A stretch of 64,000 nt of DNA from Ilumatobacter fluminis. Its GTDB lineage: Bacteria; Actinomycetota; Acidimicrobiia; Acidimicrobiales; Ilumatobacteraceae. The notes beneath the pieces are model-generated. The model worked only from the letters and a program-made list of their open reading frames with translations, was not told the origin of the DNA and made no database searches. Numbering within the stretch: the first letter of the stretch is position 1; the number at the start of each line of letters is the position of its first letter. Positions 35,784 to 44,713 of the stretch are shown piece by piece. The position numbers were made by a program, and so were the translations under genes. The stretch lies in contig NZ_SOAU01000001.1 of NCBI RefSeq assembly GCF_004364865.1, positions 1,488,001 to 1,552,000 of the forward strand, written 5' to 3'.

Positions 35784-37118
35784 TCAGATGCGCTCGAAGT
35801 AGCGCCGGCGTTCCCAGTCGCTGACCGCGGCGTGGTACGCCTCCACCTCGGCGCGGTGGAAGTGTGCGTAGTGGTCGACGACGTCGTCGCCGAACGCCGC
35901 TCGTGCCATCGCGCTCGCGTCGAACGAGCCGGTCGCGTGCTCGAGCGTGCGCGGAACCCGAGGTAGGTCGGCGGCCGCGTACACGTCGCCACGGAACTCG
36001 TCCGAGAGCGTGAGCCGATGCTCGATCCCGGCGATGCCGGCGGCGATCGCTCCGGCGTAGGCGAGGTACGGGTTGCAGTCGGCGCCGGGCAGGCGACACT
36101 CGACGCGTCGTGATTGGCCGGTGCCGACGACACGGAAGCTGGCGGTTCGGTTGTCGGACGACCAGGCCACCCGGGTCGGTGCCCACGAGCCATCGACGTA
36201 CCGCTTGTACGAATTGACGGTGGGGGCGTAGCAGACCATCACGTCGTCGACGTAGGCCATCCACCCGGCGAGGAACTGCTCGAACACGGCGGCCCGCTCG
36301 TCGTCGGCACCGCACACGTTGACGTCTCCTGCCCACAGCGACAGGTGGAGGTGGCTCGAGTTGCCCGTGTCGGCGGTGGTCGGCTTCGCCATGAACGACA
36401 CGCTCAGACCCATCGCGTCGGCGAGTTCCTTCATGCCGTGCTTCATGACGGTGTGGCGGTCGGCCATCGTAAGCGCGTCGGCGAAACGGATGTTGAGCTC
36501 GTGCTGGCCGCGACCGCATTCGCCCTTCGAGTTCTCGACCGGGATGCCGGAGGCCGTCAGGGCCTGTCGAGCGGCGCCGACGTACGGCTCGACACGGCTG
36601 GCCTGGAGCAGGTGGTAGTCATCGACGTACCAGCCTGCCGGCTGCAGATCGGTGTAGCCCTTGTCGTGCGCCTGGCGGTAGGTGTCGTCGTAGAGGTAGA
36701 ACTCGAGCTCGCTCGCCGCCTTGGCGACGAGACCGTGCTCGGCCAGCCGCTCGACCTGGCGGCGAAGGACGGTTCGCGGCGCCATCGGGACGAGGTCGTG
36801 TGTCGTCTGGTCGACGACGTCGCACAGCACGATCGCTGCGCCGTCGGTCCATCCGGCACGTCGCAACGTCGTGAGGTCGGGCACGAGGTGGACGTCGCCG
36901 TAGCCCTCGTCCCAGCTCGCGAACTCGAACCCGGGGATCGGCTCCATCTCCATGTCGACGGTGAGGAGGTAGTCGCAGGCGTGCGTGCCCTCGCGCACGG
37001 TCTCGACGAAGAACCCGGCGTCGAATCGCTTCCCGACGAGGCGGCCGTAGTGATCGGTGAAGGCGACCATCACCGTGTCGATCGCCGAATCCGCCGCCAG
37101 CTCCTCGATCGTCACCAC
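35784..37118 (-). CDS. glutamine synthetase-like (gamma-glutamyl-amine ligase) enzyme
   Basis: 444 residues. GS catalytic segments: AASELEFYLYD, GECGRGQHELNIR, HTVMKHGMKELA, TGNSSHLHLSLW, NSYKRYVDGSWAPTRVAWSSDNRTASFRV and VECRLPGADCNPYLAYAG. The length and the head (VVTIEELAADSAIDTVMVAFTDHYGRLVGKR) fit the GlnA3/GlnA4/PuuA-like group that ligates glutamate to polyamines or other amines, not GlnA1. GTG 37118 follows TAGGGT by 7 nt (leaderless). Palindrome B2 sits directly upstream of this box. Confidence 0.85.
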   Translation of the reverse strand: MVTIEELAADSAIDTVMVAFTDHYGRLVGKRFDAGFFVETVREGTHACDYLLTVDMEMEPIPGFEFASWDEGYGDVHLVPDLTTLRRAGWTDGAAIVLCDVVDQTTHDLVPMAPRTVLRRQVERLAEHGLVAKAASELEFYLYDDTYRQAHDKGYTDLQPAGWYVDDYHLLQASRVEPYVGAARQALTASGIPVENSKGECGRGQHELNIRFADALTMADRHTVMKHGMKELADAMGLSVSFMAKPTTADTGNSSHLHLSLWAGDVNVCGADDERAAVFEQFLAGWMAYVDDVMVCYAPTVNSYKRYVDGSWAPTRVAWSSDNRTASFRVVGTGQSRRVECRLPGADCNPYLAYAGAIAAGIAGIEHRLTLSDEFRGDVYAAADLPRVPRTLEHATGSFDASAMARAAFGDDVVDHYAHFHRAEVEAYHAAVSDWERRRYFERI

Positions 37119-37134
37119 CCGGCTCACCCTACAG

Positions 37135-37184
37135 AAGGGGTCGGATACGTTTCGTCGGTCCCGACGAAACGTATCCGACCCCTT
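37135..37184. repeat. palindrome family B, copy B2
   Basis: Perfect 24-bp arms (37135-37158, 37161-37184) around TC; core GTCGGATACGTTTCGTCGG. It lies between divergent genes, 3 bp from the TAGGGT box of the GS-like gene, so it occupies that promoter's -35 region. A terminator role is unlikely here, unlike B1 and B3. Confidence 0.9.
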
Positions 37185-37306
37185 TCGAGACCATCTGTTC
37201 CAAGAACGGTGTTTGCTGGAACAACTTCGTCGTTGTGAGATGCTGATGGAAGCGGGCAAGCTGTGGCGCGACGCATGTCCACAGCAACTGCGATGGAGAC
37301 TTTCTG
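37185..37306 (+). promoter_or_regulatory. dapA upstream region with inverted repeat
   Basis: Contains TGTTCCA-N14-TGGAACA (37196-37223), and CTGTGG-N12-CCACAG further down. GGAG lies about 9 nt before the dapA ATG. Either inverted repeat could be an operator; no -10 box stands out. Confidence 0.3.
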
Positions 37307-38197
37307 ATGCCACGTTTCGGCCGGATCCTTTCGGCGATCATCACCCCGTTCGATGCGGCCGGGGCCGTCGACTACGACGTCGCGCAGCAGCTCGCCAAAC
37401 ACCTCGTCTCCCAGGGACACGAGGGGCTCGTGGTGTGCGGCACGACCGGTGAGTCGCCGACGCTGTCCGACGAGGAGAAGCTCGGCATGTTCGCGGCGAT
37501 CGTCGAGGCCGTCGACGTGCCGATCATCGCCGGCACGGTCGGGTACAACACCGCCCACTCGGTCGAGCTGACCAAGCAGGCCGCCAAGCTCGGCGTGCAC
37601 GGTGTGCTCTCGCTGACGCCGTTCTACAGCCGCCCGTCGCAGGCCGGCATCGAGGCGCATTTCCGTGCGATCGCCGAGGCGACCGACCTGCCGCAGATCA
37701 TCTACGACATCCCCGTCCGCACCGGCCGCAAGGTCTCGAGCGACACCCTGATCCGTCTCGCGCACGAGGTGCCGAACATCGTCGGCGTGAAGGACGCAGC
37801 CGCCGATCCGGCGGAGTCCGCCCGCGTGATCGCTGCCACGCCCGACGACTTCGAGTACTACTCGGGTGACGACAAGCTCACCTTGCCGTTCCTGTCGGTC
37901 GGCGCCGTCGGCACCATCGGCGTCGCGACCCACTGGACCGGCCCCGACCACGTCGACATGTTCGACGCCTGGGAGCGCGGCGATGTCGCCGGCGCTCGGG
38001 CGGCGAACGCCCGCATGCTCGAGAGCTTCGCGTTCGAGACGGGCGACGAAGCACCCAACCCCATCCCGACCAAGGCGATGATGCGGACCCTCGGATGGCA
38101 GGTCGGCCAGTGCCGCCTCCCCGTCGGTGACGCACCCGACTGGGTCGAATCACGAGCCCGCGAAGTGTGGGCGAACCTGGAGGCAGCCCGTGGCTGA
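37307..38197 (+). CDS. dapA: 4-hydroxy-tetrahydrodipicolinate synthase
   Basis: 296 residues. Condenses pyruvate with aspartate semialdehyde. Thr-Thr 46-47 in VVCGTTGESPTL, Tyr133 in IIYDIPVRTG and the Schiff-base Lys162 in IVGVKDAAADP are all present. The C-terminus overlaps rnj by 8 bp, in the common actinobacterial dapA-rnj-ftsK order. Confidence 0.96.
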   Translation: MPRFGRILSAIITPFDAAGAVDYDVAQQLAKHLVSQGHEGLVVCGTTGESPTLSDEEKLGMFAAIVEAVDVPIIAGTVGYNTAHSVELTKQAAKLGVHGVLSLTPFYSRPSQAGIEAHFRAIAEATDLPQIIYDIPVRTGRKVSSDTLIRLAHEVPNIVGVKDAAADPAESARVIAATPDDFEYYSGDDKLTLPFLSVGAVGTIGVATHWTGPDHVDMFDAWERGDVAGARAANARMLESFAFETGDEAPNPIPTKAMMRTLGWQVGQCRLPVGDAPDWVESRAREVWANLEAARG

Positions 38198-39890
38198 GCC
38201 CGTACGCGTCGTCTTTCTCGGAGGTCTCGGTGAGATCGGCCGCAACTGCATGGCGATCGAGCAGGGGAGCGGCGACGACCGCGCCATCGTGCTCATCGAC
38301 TGTGGCCTCATGTTCCCCGACCCCGACATGCACGGCATCGATCTGGTGCTGCCCGACTTCTCGTACCTGCGCGAGCACGCGAACTCGATCGTCGGTCTGG
38401 TCGCGACGCACGGCCACGAAGACCACGTCGGCGGCATCCAGTTCCTGCTGCGCGACGAGGCCGGCATCGGCGGTCTGCGCGACGAGCCGCTGCCGATCTA
38501 CGGCGCCCGTCTGACGCTCGGCCTGGCACGCAACCGCATCGAGGAGGCCGGGTTGCTCGGCCGCTGCGACATGCGTTCCGTGACCGACAACGAACGCATC
38601 GAGATCGGCCCGTTCGGGATCGAGTTCATCCCGGTCACCCACTCGGTGCCGCACGCGCACGCGATCGCGGTCCACACCGACCAGGGTGTCGTGTTGCACA
38701 CCGGCGACTGGAAACTCGATCTGACCCCGGTCGACCGTCGTCGCACCGACCTCGCCCGCATCGGCCAGCTCACGTCGGGCCGCGGCATCCGGTTGTTGAT
38801 GAGTGACTCGACCAACGCCGAGGAGGCCGGCCACGCGCCGAGCGAGACCAGCGTCGGCGGCGTGCTCGCCGGTCTGTTCGCCGAACACCGCGACCGCCGC
38901 ATCATCACCGCCAGCTTCGCCAGCCACCTGCACCGCATCCAGCAGATCGCCGATGCGGCGATCGGCGCCGGCCGCAAGGTCGCCACGCTCGGGTTGAGCA
39001 TGAAGAAGAACGTCCGGCTCGGTATCGACCTCGGCGTCATCACGATCCCCGACTCGTCGCTGATCGACATCGAGGACATCGATCGGTACGAACCCGGCGA
39101 GATCTGCGTCATCTCCACGGGTTCGCAGGGCGAGCCGATGTCGGCGCTGTCGCTGCTCGCCCGGGGTGAGAACAAGTTCATCAAGTTGGGCGAGCTCGAC
39201 ACGGTGATCCTGTCGAGCCATGCCATCCCGGGCAACGAGAGCGCCGTGAACGGCGTGATCGACGGCTTACTCAAGCGAGGTGCCGAGGTCATCCACTCGG
39301 GCATCTACGACGTGCACGCCACCGGCCACGCCCAAGCCGACGAGATCAAGACGTACCTGTCGCTCGCGAAGCCCGAGTGGTACGTGCCGATCCACGGCGA
39401 ATTCCGTCACATGATGGCCAACGCCCGTCTCGGCGAGTTGATGGGCGTGCCTCGCACGAACGTGCTGATGTGCGAGGACGGCGACGTGATCGAGCTGTCC
39501 GACGAGGGGCTGGCCCACGCCGGCCGTGTGCCGGCCGGCTACGTCTACGTCGACGGGATCATCGGCGACGTGGGGCGCGGTGTGATCCGTGACCGTCGGG
39601 TGCTCGGTGAGGAAGGCGTGGTCGTCGTGGTCGTCACGGTCGACATCCAGACCGGCAAGGTGCTCACCGGACCCGACATCATCACGCGCGGCTGGGTGTA
39701 CGCACCCGAGGCCGAAGACCTGCTCGACGAGGCGTGCGATCGCGTCGCGGAGGCGGTCGAGTCGGCCCTCGAGAAGGGCGAACGCGACGTCGAGGCCCTC
39801 GAGCGCGACGTGCGCCGAGCTGCCGGCAAGTTCGTGAACGAGCGCACCAAGCGGCGGCCGATGATCGTGCCCGTCGTGATGGAGACGTGA
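38190..39890 (+). CDS. rnj: ribonuclease J
   Basis: 566 residues. Metallo-beta-lactamase/beta-CASP exo- and endonuclease. LGGLGEIGRNCM head, zinc motif THGHEDHVGG, SDSTNAE in the first half, SSHAIPGNE and HVSGH-equivalent DVHATGHAQADEIK, then PIHGEFRHM. GTG 38190 is preceded by GGAGG and overlaps dapA; an in-frame ATG at 38127 lies inside dapA. Works with PNPase (also in this window) in mRNA decay. Confidence 0.95.
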   Translation: MAEPVRVVFLGGLGEIGRNCMAIEQGSGDDRAIVLIDCGLMFPDPDMHGIDLVLPDFSYLREHANSIVGLVATHGHEDHVGGIQFLLRDEAGIGGLRDEPLPIYGARLTLGLARNRIEEAGLLGRCDMRSVTDNERIEIGPFGIEFIPVTHSVPHAHAIAVHTDQGVVLHTGDWKLDLTPVDRRRTDLARIGQLTSGRGIRLLMSDSTNAEEAGHAPSETSVGGVLAGLFAEHRDRRIITASFASHLHRIQQIADAAIGAGRKVATLGLSMKKNVRLGIDLGVITIPDSSLIDIEDIDRYEPGEICVISTGSQGEPMSALSLLARGENKFIKLGELDTVILSSHAIPGNESAVNGVIDGLLKRGAEVIHSGIYDVHATGHAQADEIKTYLSLAKPEWYVPIHGEFRHMMANARLGELMGVPRTNVLMCEDGDVIELSDEGLAHAGRVPAGYVYVDGIIGDVGRGVIRDRRVLGEEGVVVVVVTVDIQTGKVLTGPDIITRGWVYAPEAEDLLDEACDRVAEAVESALEKGERDVEALERDVRRAAGKFVNERTKRRPMIVPVVMET

Positions 39891-40435
39891 GGCGGTCGCT
39901 GGCCGTCGCCATCCCGCTCGCGTTCGCTCTCGTCGGCTGCTCGGGTGGCGATGACGCCGACGCTCCCGATCTCGCGGACCTGCCCGAGAACGACGCGCTC
40001 TGTCTCGATGGCGATCGTGCGGATCGTCCGGTCATCGACTGGATCGAACCGGCGATCGATCTCGCCGTCGACGAGTACGGCGACCCCGAGTTCTTCGAGA
40101 TCAGCGCCGATCGTCAGCGTGTCTCGGTGATCGTGTCGGTCGACGGGGTCGCCGAGCAGCTGTTCTACTGTGCTGCGGCGGGTTACGTGCCCGCGACCTC
40201 GCTCGGCGAGGCTCAGGGGTCGACGTTCGCACCCGGTGCGGTCGACTTCGACGTGGACACGATCTTCGACGGGATCGACGAGGAACTCGACGACCCAGAG
40301 ATCGGCGACTTCGCGATCGTCGGTGACGGTGCCGGAGGAGCGGCGTACGACGCGTCGGTGCAGTCCGACGTCGGCGGCGTCTTGCTCGTGCGGCTGGCCG
40401 GTGACGGCACCGTGCTCGGCGCCCAGGCGCAATAA
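39887..40435 (+). CDS. small lipoprotein of unknown function
   Basis: 182 residues. GTG start overlaps the rnj stop (GTGA). Signal peptide VRRSLAVAIPLAFALVGC with lipobox Cys18, then an acidic, globular-looking domain (DWIEPAIDLAVDEYGDPEFFEISADRQRVSVIVSVDG). No family recognised. Its coupling to rnj suggests co-expression, not shared function. Confidence 0.7.
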   Translation: MRRSLAVAIPLAFALVGCSGGDDADAPDLADLPENDALCLDGDRADRPVIDWIEPAIDLAVDEYGDPEFFEISADRQRVSVIVSVDGVAEQLFYCAAAGYVPATSLGEAQGSTFAPGAVDFDVDTIFDGIDEELDDPEIGDFAIVGDGAGGAAYDASVQSDVGGVLLVRLAGDGTVLGAQAQ

Positions 40436-40543
40436 CGGCGTCACAGCACGGCCGGTGCCCGATGGGGTCGCCTCGATCGAACGGACGTTTCGTGCCGGAT
40501 TGGCCCCAGCGGCGGTCGCCGGGTTGGTACCGTGAAACGAGCC

Positions 40544-43078
40544 ATGTCCAGTTCTTCGCGTTCATCGGGCGGTTCCTCCAAGGGAGGCCGTAGCAAGGCG
40601 GCGACCCCGCCACGTGGTTCTTCGCGCGCCAAGAGCGGTAGCTCGGGTGGTGCGAAGGGCTCGACCAACGGCAAGCCCAACCCCAAGGGGCAGTCGGAGG
40701 TCCGTCAGGCCGTGTCCGGCCGCGAGCACGAGTTCCTCGGCCTGGTCCTGATCGGCGCCGGCATCGTCCTCGGTCTCGCCATGTATCTCGACCTGGCCGG
40801 CCCGCTGGGCGCCGGGATCGAGACCTCGATCGGCTGGTTCCTCGGCGTCGGTCGCTACCTGCTGCCGATCGTGCTGCTGGTCTCGGGCGGCGCACTCGTC
40901 CGCAAGCACGTCTCGTCGAGTCCGGTCACGATCGCGCTGGGCTGGGGCCTGATCCTGCTGTCGGTCCTCGGCATCATCCACATCGTCCGCACACCCGACT
41001 CACTGACCACCTTCCAGGACGGCGACGACGTCACCACCCTCGGCGAGGGTGCCGGCTGGATCGGCGCGCTGGTCGGTGGCCCGCTCGAGGCCCTCCTCGC
41101 TCCCGTCGGTGGCATCGTCGTCCTGGTCGCCGTGCTGGTGGGCGCTGCTCTGCTGATCACCCAGACGTCGCTGCGCACGATGGCCGAGTCGGCCAGCCGT
41201 GGTGCCGCCGCGGTCGCCCGCCCGGTCGGGCGAGCGACCAAGAAGGCGCTGTCCGATCTGTCGACGCTCAGCAGCGAACGCGAAGACGGTGAGCGTCCCG
41301 GCCGCCGACGCCAGCGGCCCGACGACGACCGCCCGTCGAGTCCGCAGGGCGTCCACGGCGAACCCTTGTCGCCAGCGCTGTACGACGGCGCCGAGGACGA
41401 CGCCGACATCTTCTCGGCGCCGAAGTCGGCCCCGAAGAAGCGTCGCAAGAAGGCAGCGGCCGCCGCTGCCTCGACCCAGGCAGCGCTGCCGATCGACGGT
41501 GAGACCGTCGGCGAATGGGTGCTGCCACCGCTCGGTCACCTCAAGCAGGCGGGCCAGCAGGCGATCAACATGGCCGAGATCGAACGCCGCGGCCAGACGC
41601 TGCAGGAGTCGCTCGCCCAGCACAACGTCGACACCGAGCTGATCGGCATGACCGTCGGCCCGACGGTCACCCGGTACGAACTCGAACTGGGGCCGGGCGT
41701 CAAGGTCGCCCGCATCACGAGCCTCCAGAAAGACATCGCCTACGCGATGGCGGCGACCGACGTCCGCATCCTCGCCCCGATCCCGGGGCGATCGGCGATC
41801 GGTGTCGAGGTGCCGAACCACCAGCGTCAGCTGGTCGCACTCGGCGACCTACTCGTGTCGCCCGAGGCGGGCGAGGCGAGCCACCCGCTCGAGGTCGCCG
41901 TCGGCAAGGACATCGCCGGCAAGGCGGTGTTCCTCGACATCTCCACGACCCCGCACCTGCTCATCGCCGGTGCCACCGGCGCCGGCAAGTCGAGCGGCAT
42001 CAACTGCATCATCACCTCGCTGCTGATGCGCACCACGCCCGACCAGGTGCGCCTCATCCTGATCGACCCGAAGCAGGTCGAGATGGGCCAGTACCAGCGG
42101 CTGCCGCACCTGCTCACCGAGCCCGTCACCAACCCGAAGAAGGCGGCCAACGCGCTCGGGTGGGCGGTCAAGGAGATGGAGAAGCGGTACGACATCCTGT
42201 CGGCCGTCGGCTACCGCGACATCACCGGCTACAACGAGGCCGTCGTCAAGGGCGAGATCGATCCGCCGCCCGGCGTCGATCCGGACGACACCCCGTACGA
42301 GCACATGCCGTACATCGTGGTCGTCGTCGACGAGCTCAACGACCTCATGATGGTCGCCGCTCGCGACGTCGAGGAGTCGATCACCCGCATCGCCCAGAAG
42401 GCGCGTGCCGTCGGCATCCACCTGATCATCGCCACGCAGCGTCCGTCGGTGAACGTCATCACCGGTGTCATCAAGGCCAACGTGCCGGCCCGCATGGCGT
42501 TCGCCGTGTCGTCGCTCACCGACTCGCGCGTCATTCTCGACCAGCCCGGTGCCGAGAAGCTGGTCGGCAAGGGCGACATGCTCCTCTTGCCGGGCAACTC
42601 GTCGGTCCCGAACCGCATCCAGGGTTCGTTCGTGGGCGAAGACGAGGTCCGCAAGGTCGTCAAGCACTGGCGTGCCCAGGCGCCCGAGCCGGTGTACACC
42701 CAGAACGTCGAAGGCGACGAGGAAGGTGGCGGCGCAGCAGGTGCTGCCCCGGCGTCACCGCCCGCGCAGCAGATGTCGTTCGACGGTGGTGCCGGCGGTG
42801 GCCTCGACGTCACGTCCGATGCCAACGCCTTTTCCGCCGGCGAGGAAGACGAGGACGCCGTGATGATGCGTCAGGCGATGGAACTCGTCGTGCGCAGCCA
42901 GCTCGGTTCGACGTCGATGCTGCAGCGCAAGCTCAAGGTCGGCTTCGCCCGTGCCGGCCGCATCATGGACCTGCTCGAACAGCGCGGCGTCGTCGGCCCC
43001 TCCGAGGGCTCCAAGGCCCGCGAGGTCCTCATGACCGTGGAAGAGTTCGAACTCCTCCAACAAAACGGTTCCGTCTGA
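40544..43078 (+). CDS. ftsK: DNA translocase FtsK/SpoIIIE
   Basis: 844 residues. Ser/Lys/Gly-rich N-terminus, four membrane helices (about 65-210), linker, then alpha/beta translocase domain: GATGAGKSSGINC (Walker A, about residue 480), VVVVDELNDLMM (Walker B), LIIATQRPSVNVITG. The C-terminal gamma winged-helix (MELVVRSQLGSTSMLQRKLKVGFARAGRIMDLLEQRG) reads chromosome polarity sequences. ATG 40544 is chosen; a GTG four codons earlier overlaps a TACCGT box. Clears chromosomes at the division septum. Confidence 0.95.
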   Translation: MSSSSRSSGGSSKGGRSKAATPPRGSSRAKSGSSGGAKGSTNGKPNPKGQSEVRQAVSGREHEFLGLVLIGAGIVLGLAMYLDLAGPLGAGIETSIGWFLGVGRYLLPIVLLVSGGALVRKHVSSSPVTIALGWGLILLSVLGIIHIVRTPDSLTTFQDGDDVTTLGEGAGWIGALVGGPLEALLAPVGGIVVLVAVLVGAALLITQTSLRTMAESASRGAAAVARPVGRATKKALSDLSTLSSEREDGERPGRRRQRPDDDRPSSPQGVHGEPLSPALYDGAEDDADIFSAPKSAPKKRRKKAAAAAASTQAALPIDGETVGEWVLPPLGHLKQAGQQAINMAEIERRGQTLQESLAQHNVDTELIGMTVGPTVTRYELELGPGVKVARITSLQKDIAYAMAATDVRILAPIPGRSAIGVEVPNHQRQLVALGDLLVSPEAGEASHPLEVAVGKDIAGKAVFLDISTTPHLLIAGATGAGKSSGINCIITSLLMRTTPDQVRLILIDPKQVEMGQYQRLPHLLTEPVTNPKKAANALGWAVKEMEKRYDILSAVGYRDITGYNEAVVKGEIDPPPGVDPDDTPYEHMPYIVVVVDELNDLMMVAARDVEESITRIAQKARAVGIHLIIATQRPSVNVITGVIKANVPARMAFAVSSLTDSRVILDQPGAEKLVGKGDMLLLPGNSSVPNRIQGSFVGEDEVRKVVKHWRAQAPEPVYTQNVEGDEEGGGAAGAAPASPPAQQMSFDGGAGGGLDVTSDANAFSAGEEDEDAVMMRQAMELVVRSQLGSTSMLQRKLKVGFARAGRIMDLLEQRGVVGPSEGSKAREVLMTVEEFELLQQNGSV

Positions 43079-43095
43079 CACACACCATCTGTGCG

Positions 43096-44703
43096 TCAGC
43101 GCTCGTAGACGGGTTGGCCGGCGAGCCAGGTCTGGTCGACTCGGGCGTCGGCGACCTCGTTGCCGGCGACCGCGGTGATGTCGCGGTCGAGGACGACGAG
43201 GTCGGCTGCCTGACCGACCTCGATCCGTCCGGCGTCGTCGTCGAAGGCCTGGTAGGCGCTGCCCTCGGTGTAGGCCTGGATGGCTTGCAGGATCGGCAGA
43301 CGCTCCTCGGGCAGCCAGCCGCCCACCGGTTCGCCGGCTGCGTTCTGACGGGTCACCGCAACCGCGAGCCCGTCGAGCGGGCGGTGTGACGACACGGGCC
43401 AGTCGGAACCGAAACTGATCCGGCCGCCGCCCGACGCCAGCGATGCGATCGGGTACTGCAGCGCCGATCGCTGTGGGCCGAGTCGAGGGAACGTCAGGTC
43501 GAGCATCGCGTCGTCCCAGCACGCCCACAGCGGCTCGAAGTTGGCGATCACACCGAGTGCGGCGAATCGCGGCCGGTCCGCGGGGTGGACGAGTTGGGTG
43601 TGTGCGATCACGGGACGTCGATCGCGTCGGCCGTTCTCGCGTTGGGCGTACTCGATCGCGTCGAGCGCCATCCGGACACCCGCGTCGCCGATGGCGTGGA
43701 TGTGGATCTGGAACCCGTCGGCGTCGAACGCCCGAACCGCTTCGGCCAGGCCGTCCGCCGACCAGTTCGGGAGGCCGCACGAGTGCGGCGCGTCTTCGTA
43801 CGGTTCGAGCAGGAAGCCGGTGCCGGCCTCGATCACCCCGTCGGCGAAGAACTTGATCGTGTTCGCCGTCACCAGCCCGTTCGAGTCGGGCTCGGCGGCT
43901 CGACGCCGTCCGTCGACGAACCCGTCGCGCTGACGCCGCCACCGCTCGGGGTCGGCACGGAAGGCGGCGTTGATGCGGCAGGTGGCGATGCCCGAGCTCG
44001 CGCCGTCGAGGTACACGTCGAGTTCGTCGAGGCGCACCGAGGCGTCCTGCGCCCACACAATGCCCTCGGCGCTCATCGCCCGCATCGCCTCGACCAGTCC
44101 GCGGTCCTGCATCGCGCGGTCGATCTTCGGCATCACCTCGCCGAACAAGCCGATCCCACCGAACTCGAGGAACATGCCGATCGGCTCGCCGTCGGCGTCG
44201 CGGACGATCTCGCCGAGCGGCGGCTCGGCGGTGTCGCGGTCGATGCCGGCCGCTCGCATCGCCGCAGTGTTGGTCCACACCGCGTGGTTGTCGGTGGGGA
44301 AGAGGGTGACCGGTCGGTCGGGGCAGACGGCGTCGATCCACTCCGCGCGACCGAAGGCGTTGGGGAGGATCGAGGGGTCGTAGCAGCGGCCCACGATCCA
44401 GGCGTCGTCCGGGTTCGATTCTCGCCAGGCCCGCAGTGCATCGAGTGTTCCGTCGAGCGTGTGGATGCCGGTGAAGTCGAGTTCGAGCCGGTTCGTGCCC
44501 GCATGGAGCGGGTGGGCGTGACCGTCGCGGAAGGCAGGGAGCAGTGGCCGTCCGTCGAGGTCGACGACCCGGTCGAAGGTGGTCGCCCACGAGCGGGCCT
44601 CGTCGCCGATAGCGACGATGCGGCCGTTCGACACGGCGACCGCATCGGAGGGCGGCCCGCCGAACGTGATGATCGGCCCGCCGCGGAACAACGTCGTCGA
44701 CAT
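43096..44703 (-). CDS. YtcJ-like metal-dependent amidohydrolase
   Basis: 535 residues. Amidohydrolase-3 family: RDGHAHPLHAG (metal HxH), IDRDTAEPPLGEIVRDADG, IHIHAIGDAGVRMALD (later His ligands) and SFGSDWPVSSHRPLDG (Asp ligand). Members hydrolyse N-formyl, amide or ester bonds of poorly known substrates. TAGAAC 7 nt upstream of the ATG suggests a leaderless start. Tail-to-tail with ftsK. Confidence 0.85.
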   Translation of the reverse strand: MSTTLFRGGPIITFGGPPSDAVAVSNGRIVAIGDEARSWATTFDRVVDLDGRPLLPAFRDGHAHPLHAGTNRLELDFTGIHTLDGTLDALRAWRESNPDDAWIVGRCYDPSILPNAFGRAEWIDAVCPDRPVTLFPTDNHAVWTNTAAMRAAGIDRDTAEPPLGEIVRDADGEPIGMFLEFGGIGLFGEVMPKIDRAMQDRGLVEAMRAMSAEGIVWAQDASVRLDELDVYLDGASSGIATCRINAAFRADPERWRRQRDGFVDGRRRAAEPDSNGLVTANTIKFFADGVIEAGTGFLLEPYEDAPHSCGLPNWSADGLAEAVRAFDADGFQIHIHAIGDAGVRMALDAIEYAQRENGRRDRRPVIAHTQLVHPADRPRFAALGVIANFEPLWACWDDAMLDLTFPRLGPQRSALQYPIASLASGGGRISFGSDWPVSSHRPLDGLAVAVTRQNAAGEPVGGWLPEERLPILQAIQAYTEGSAYQAFDDDAGRIEVGQAADLVVLDRDITAVAGNEVADARVDQTWLAGQPVYER

Positions 44704-44713
44704 GGCCGATGTT

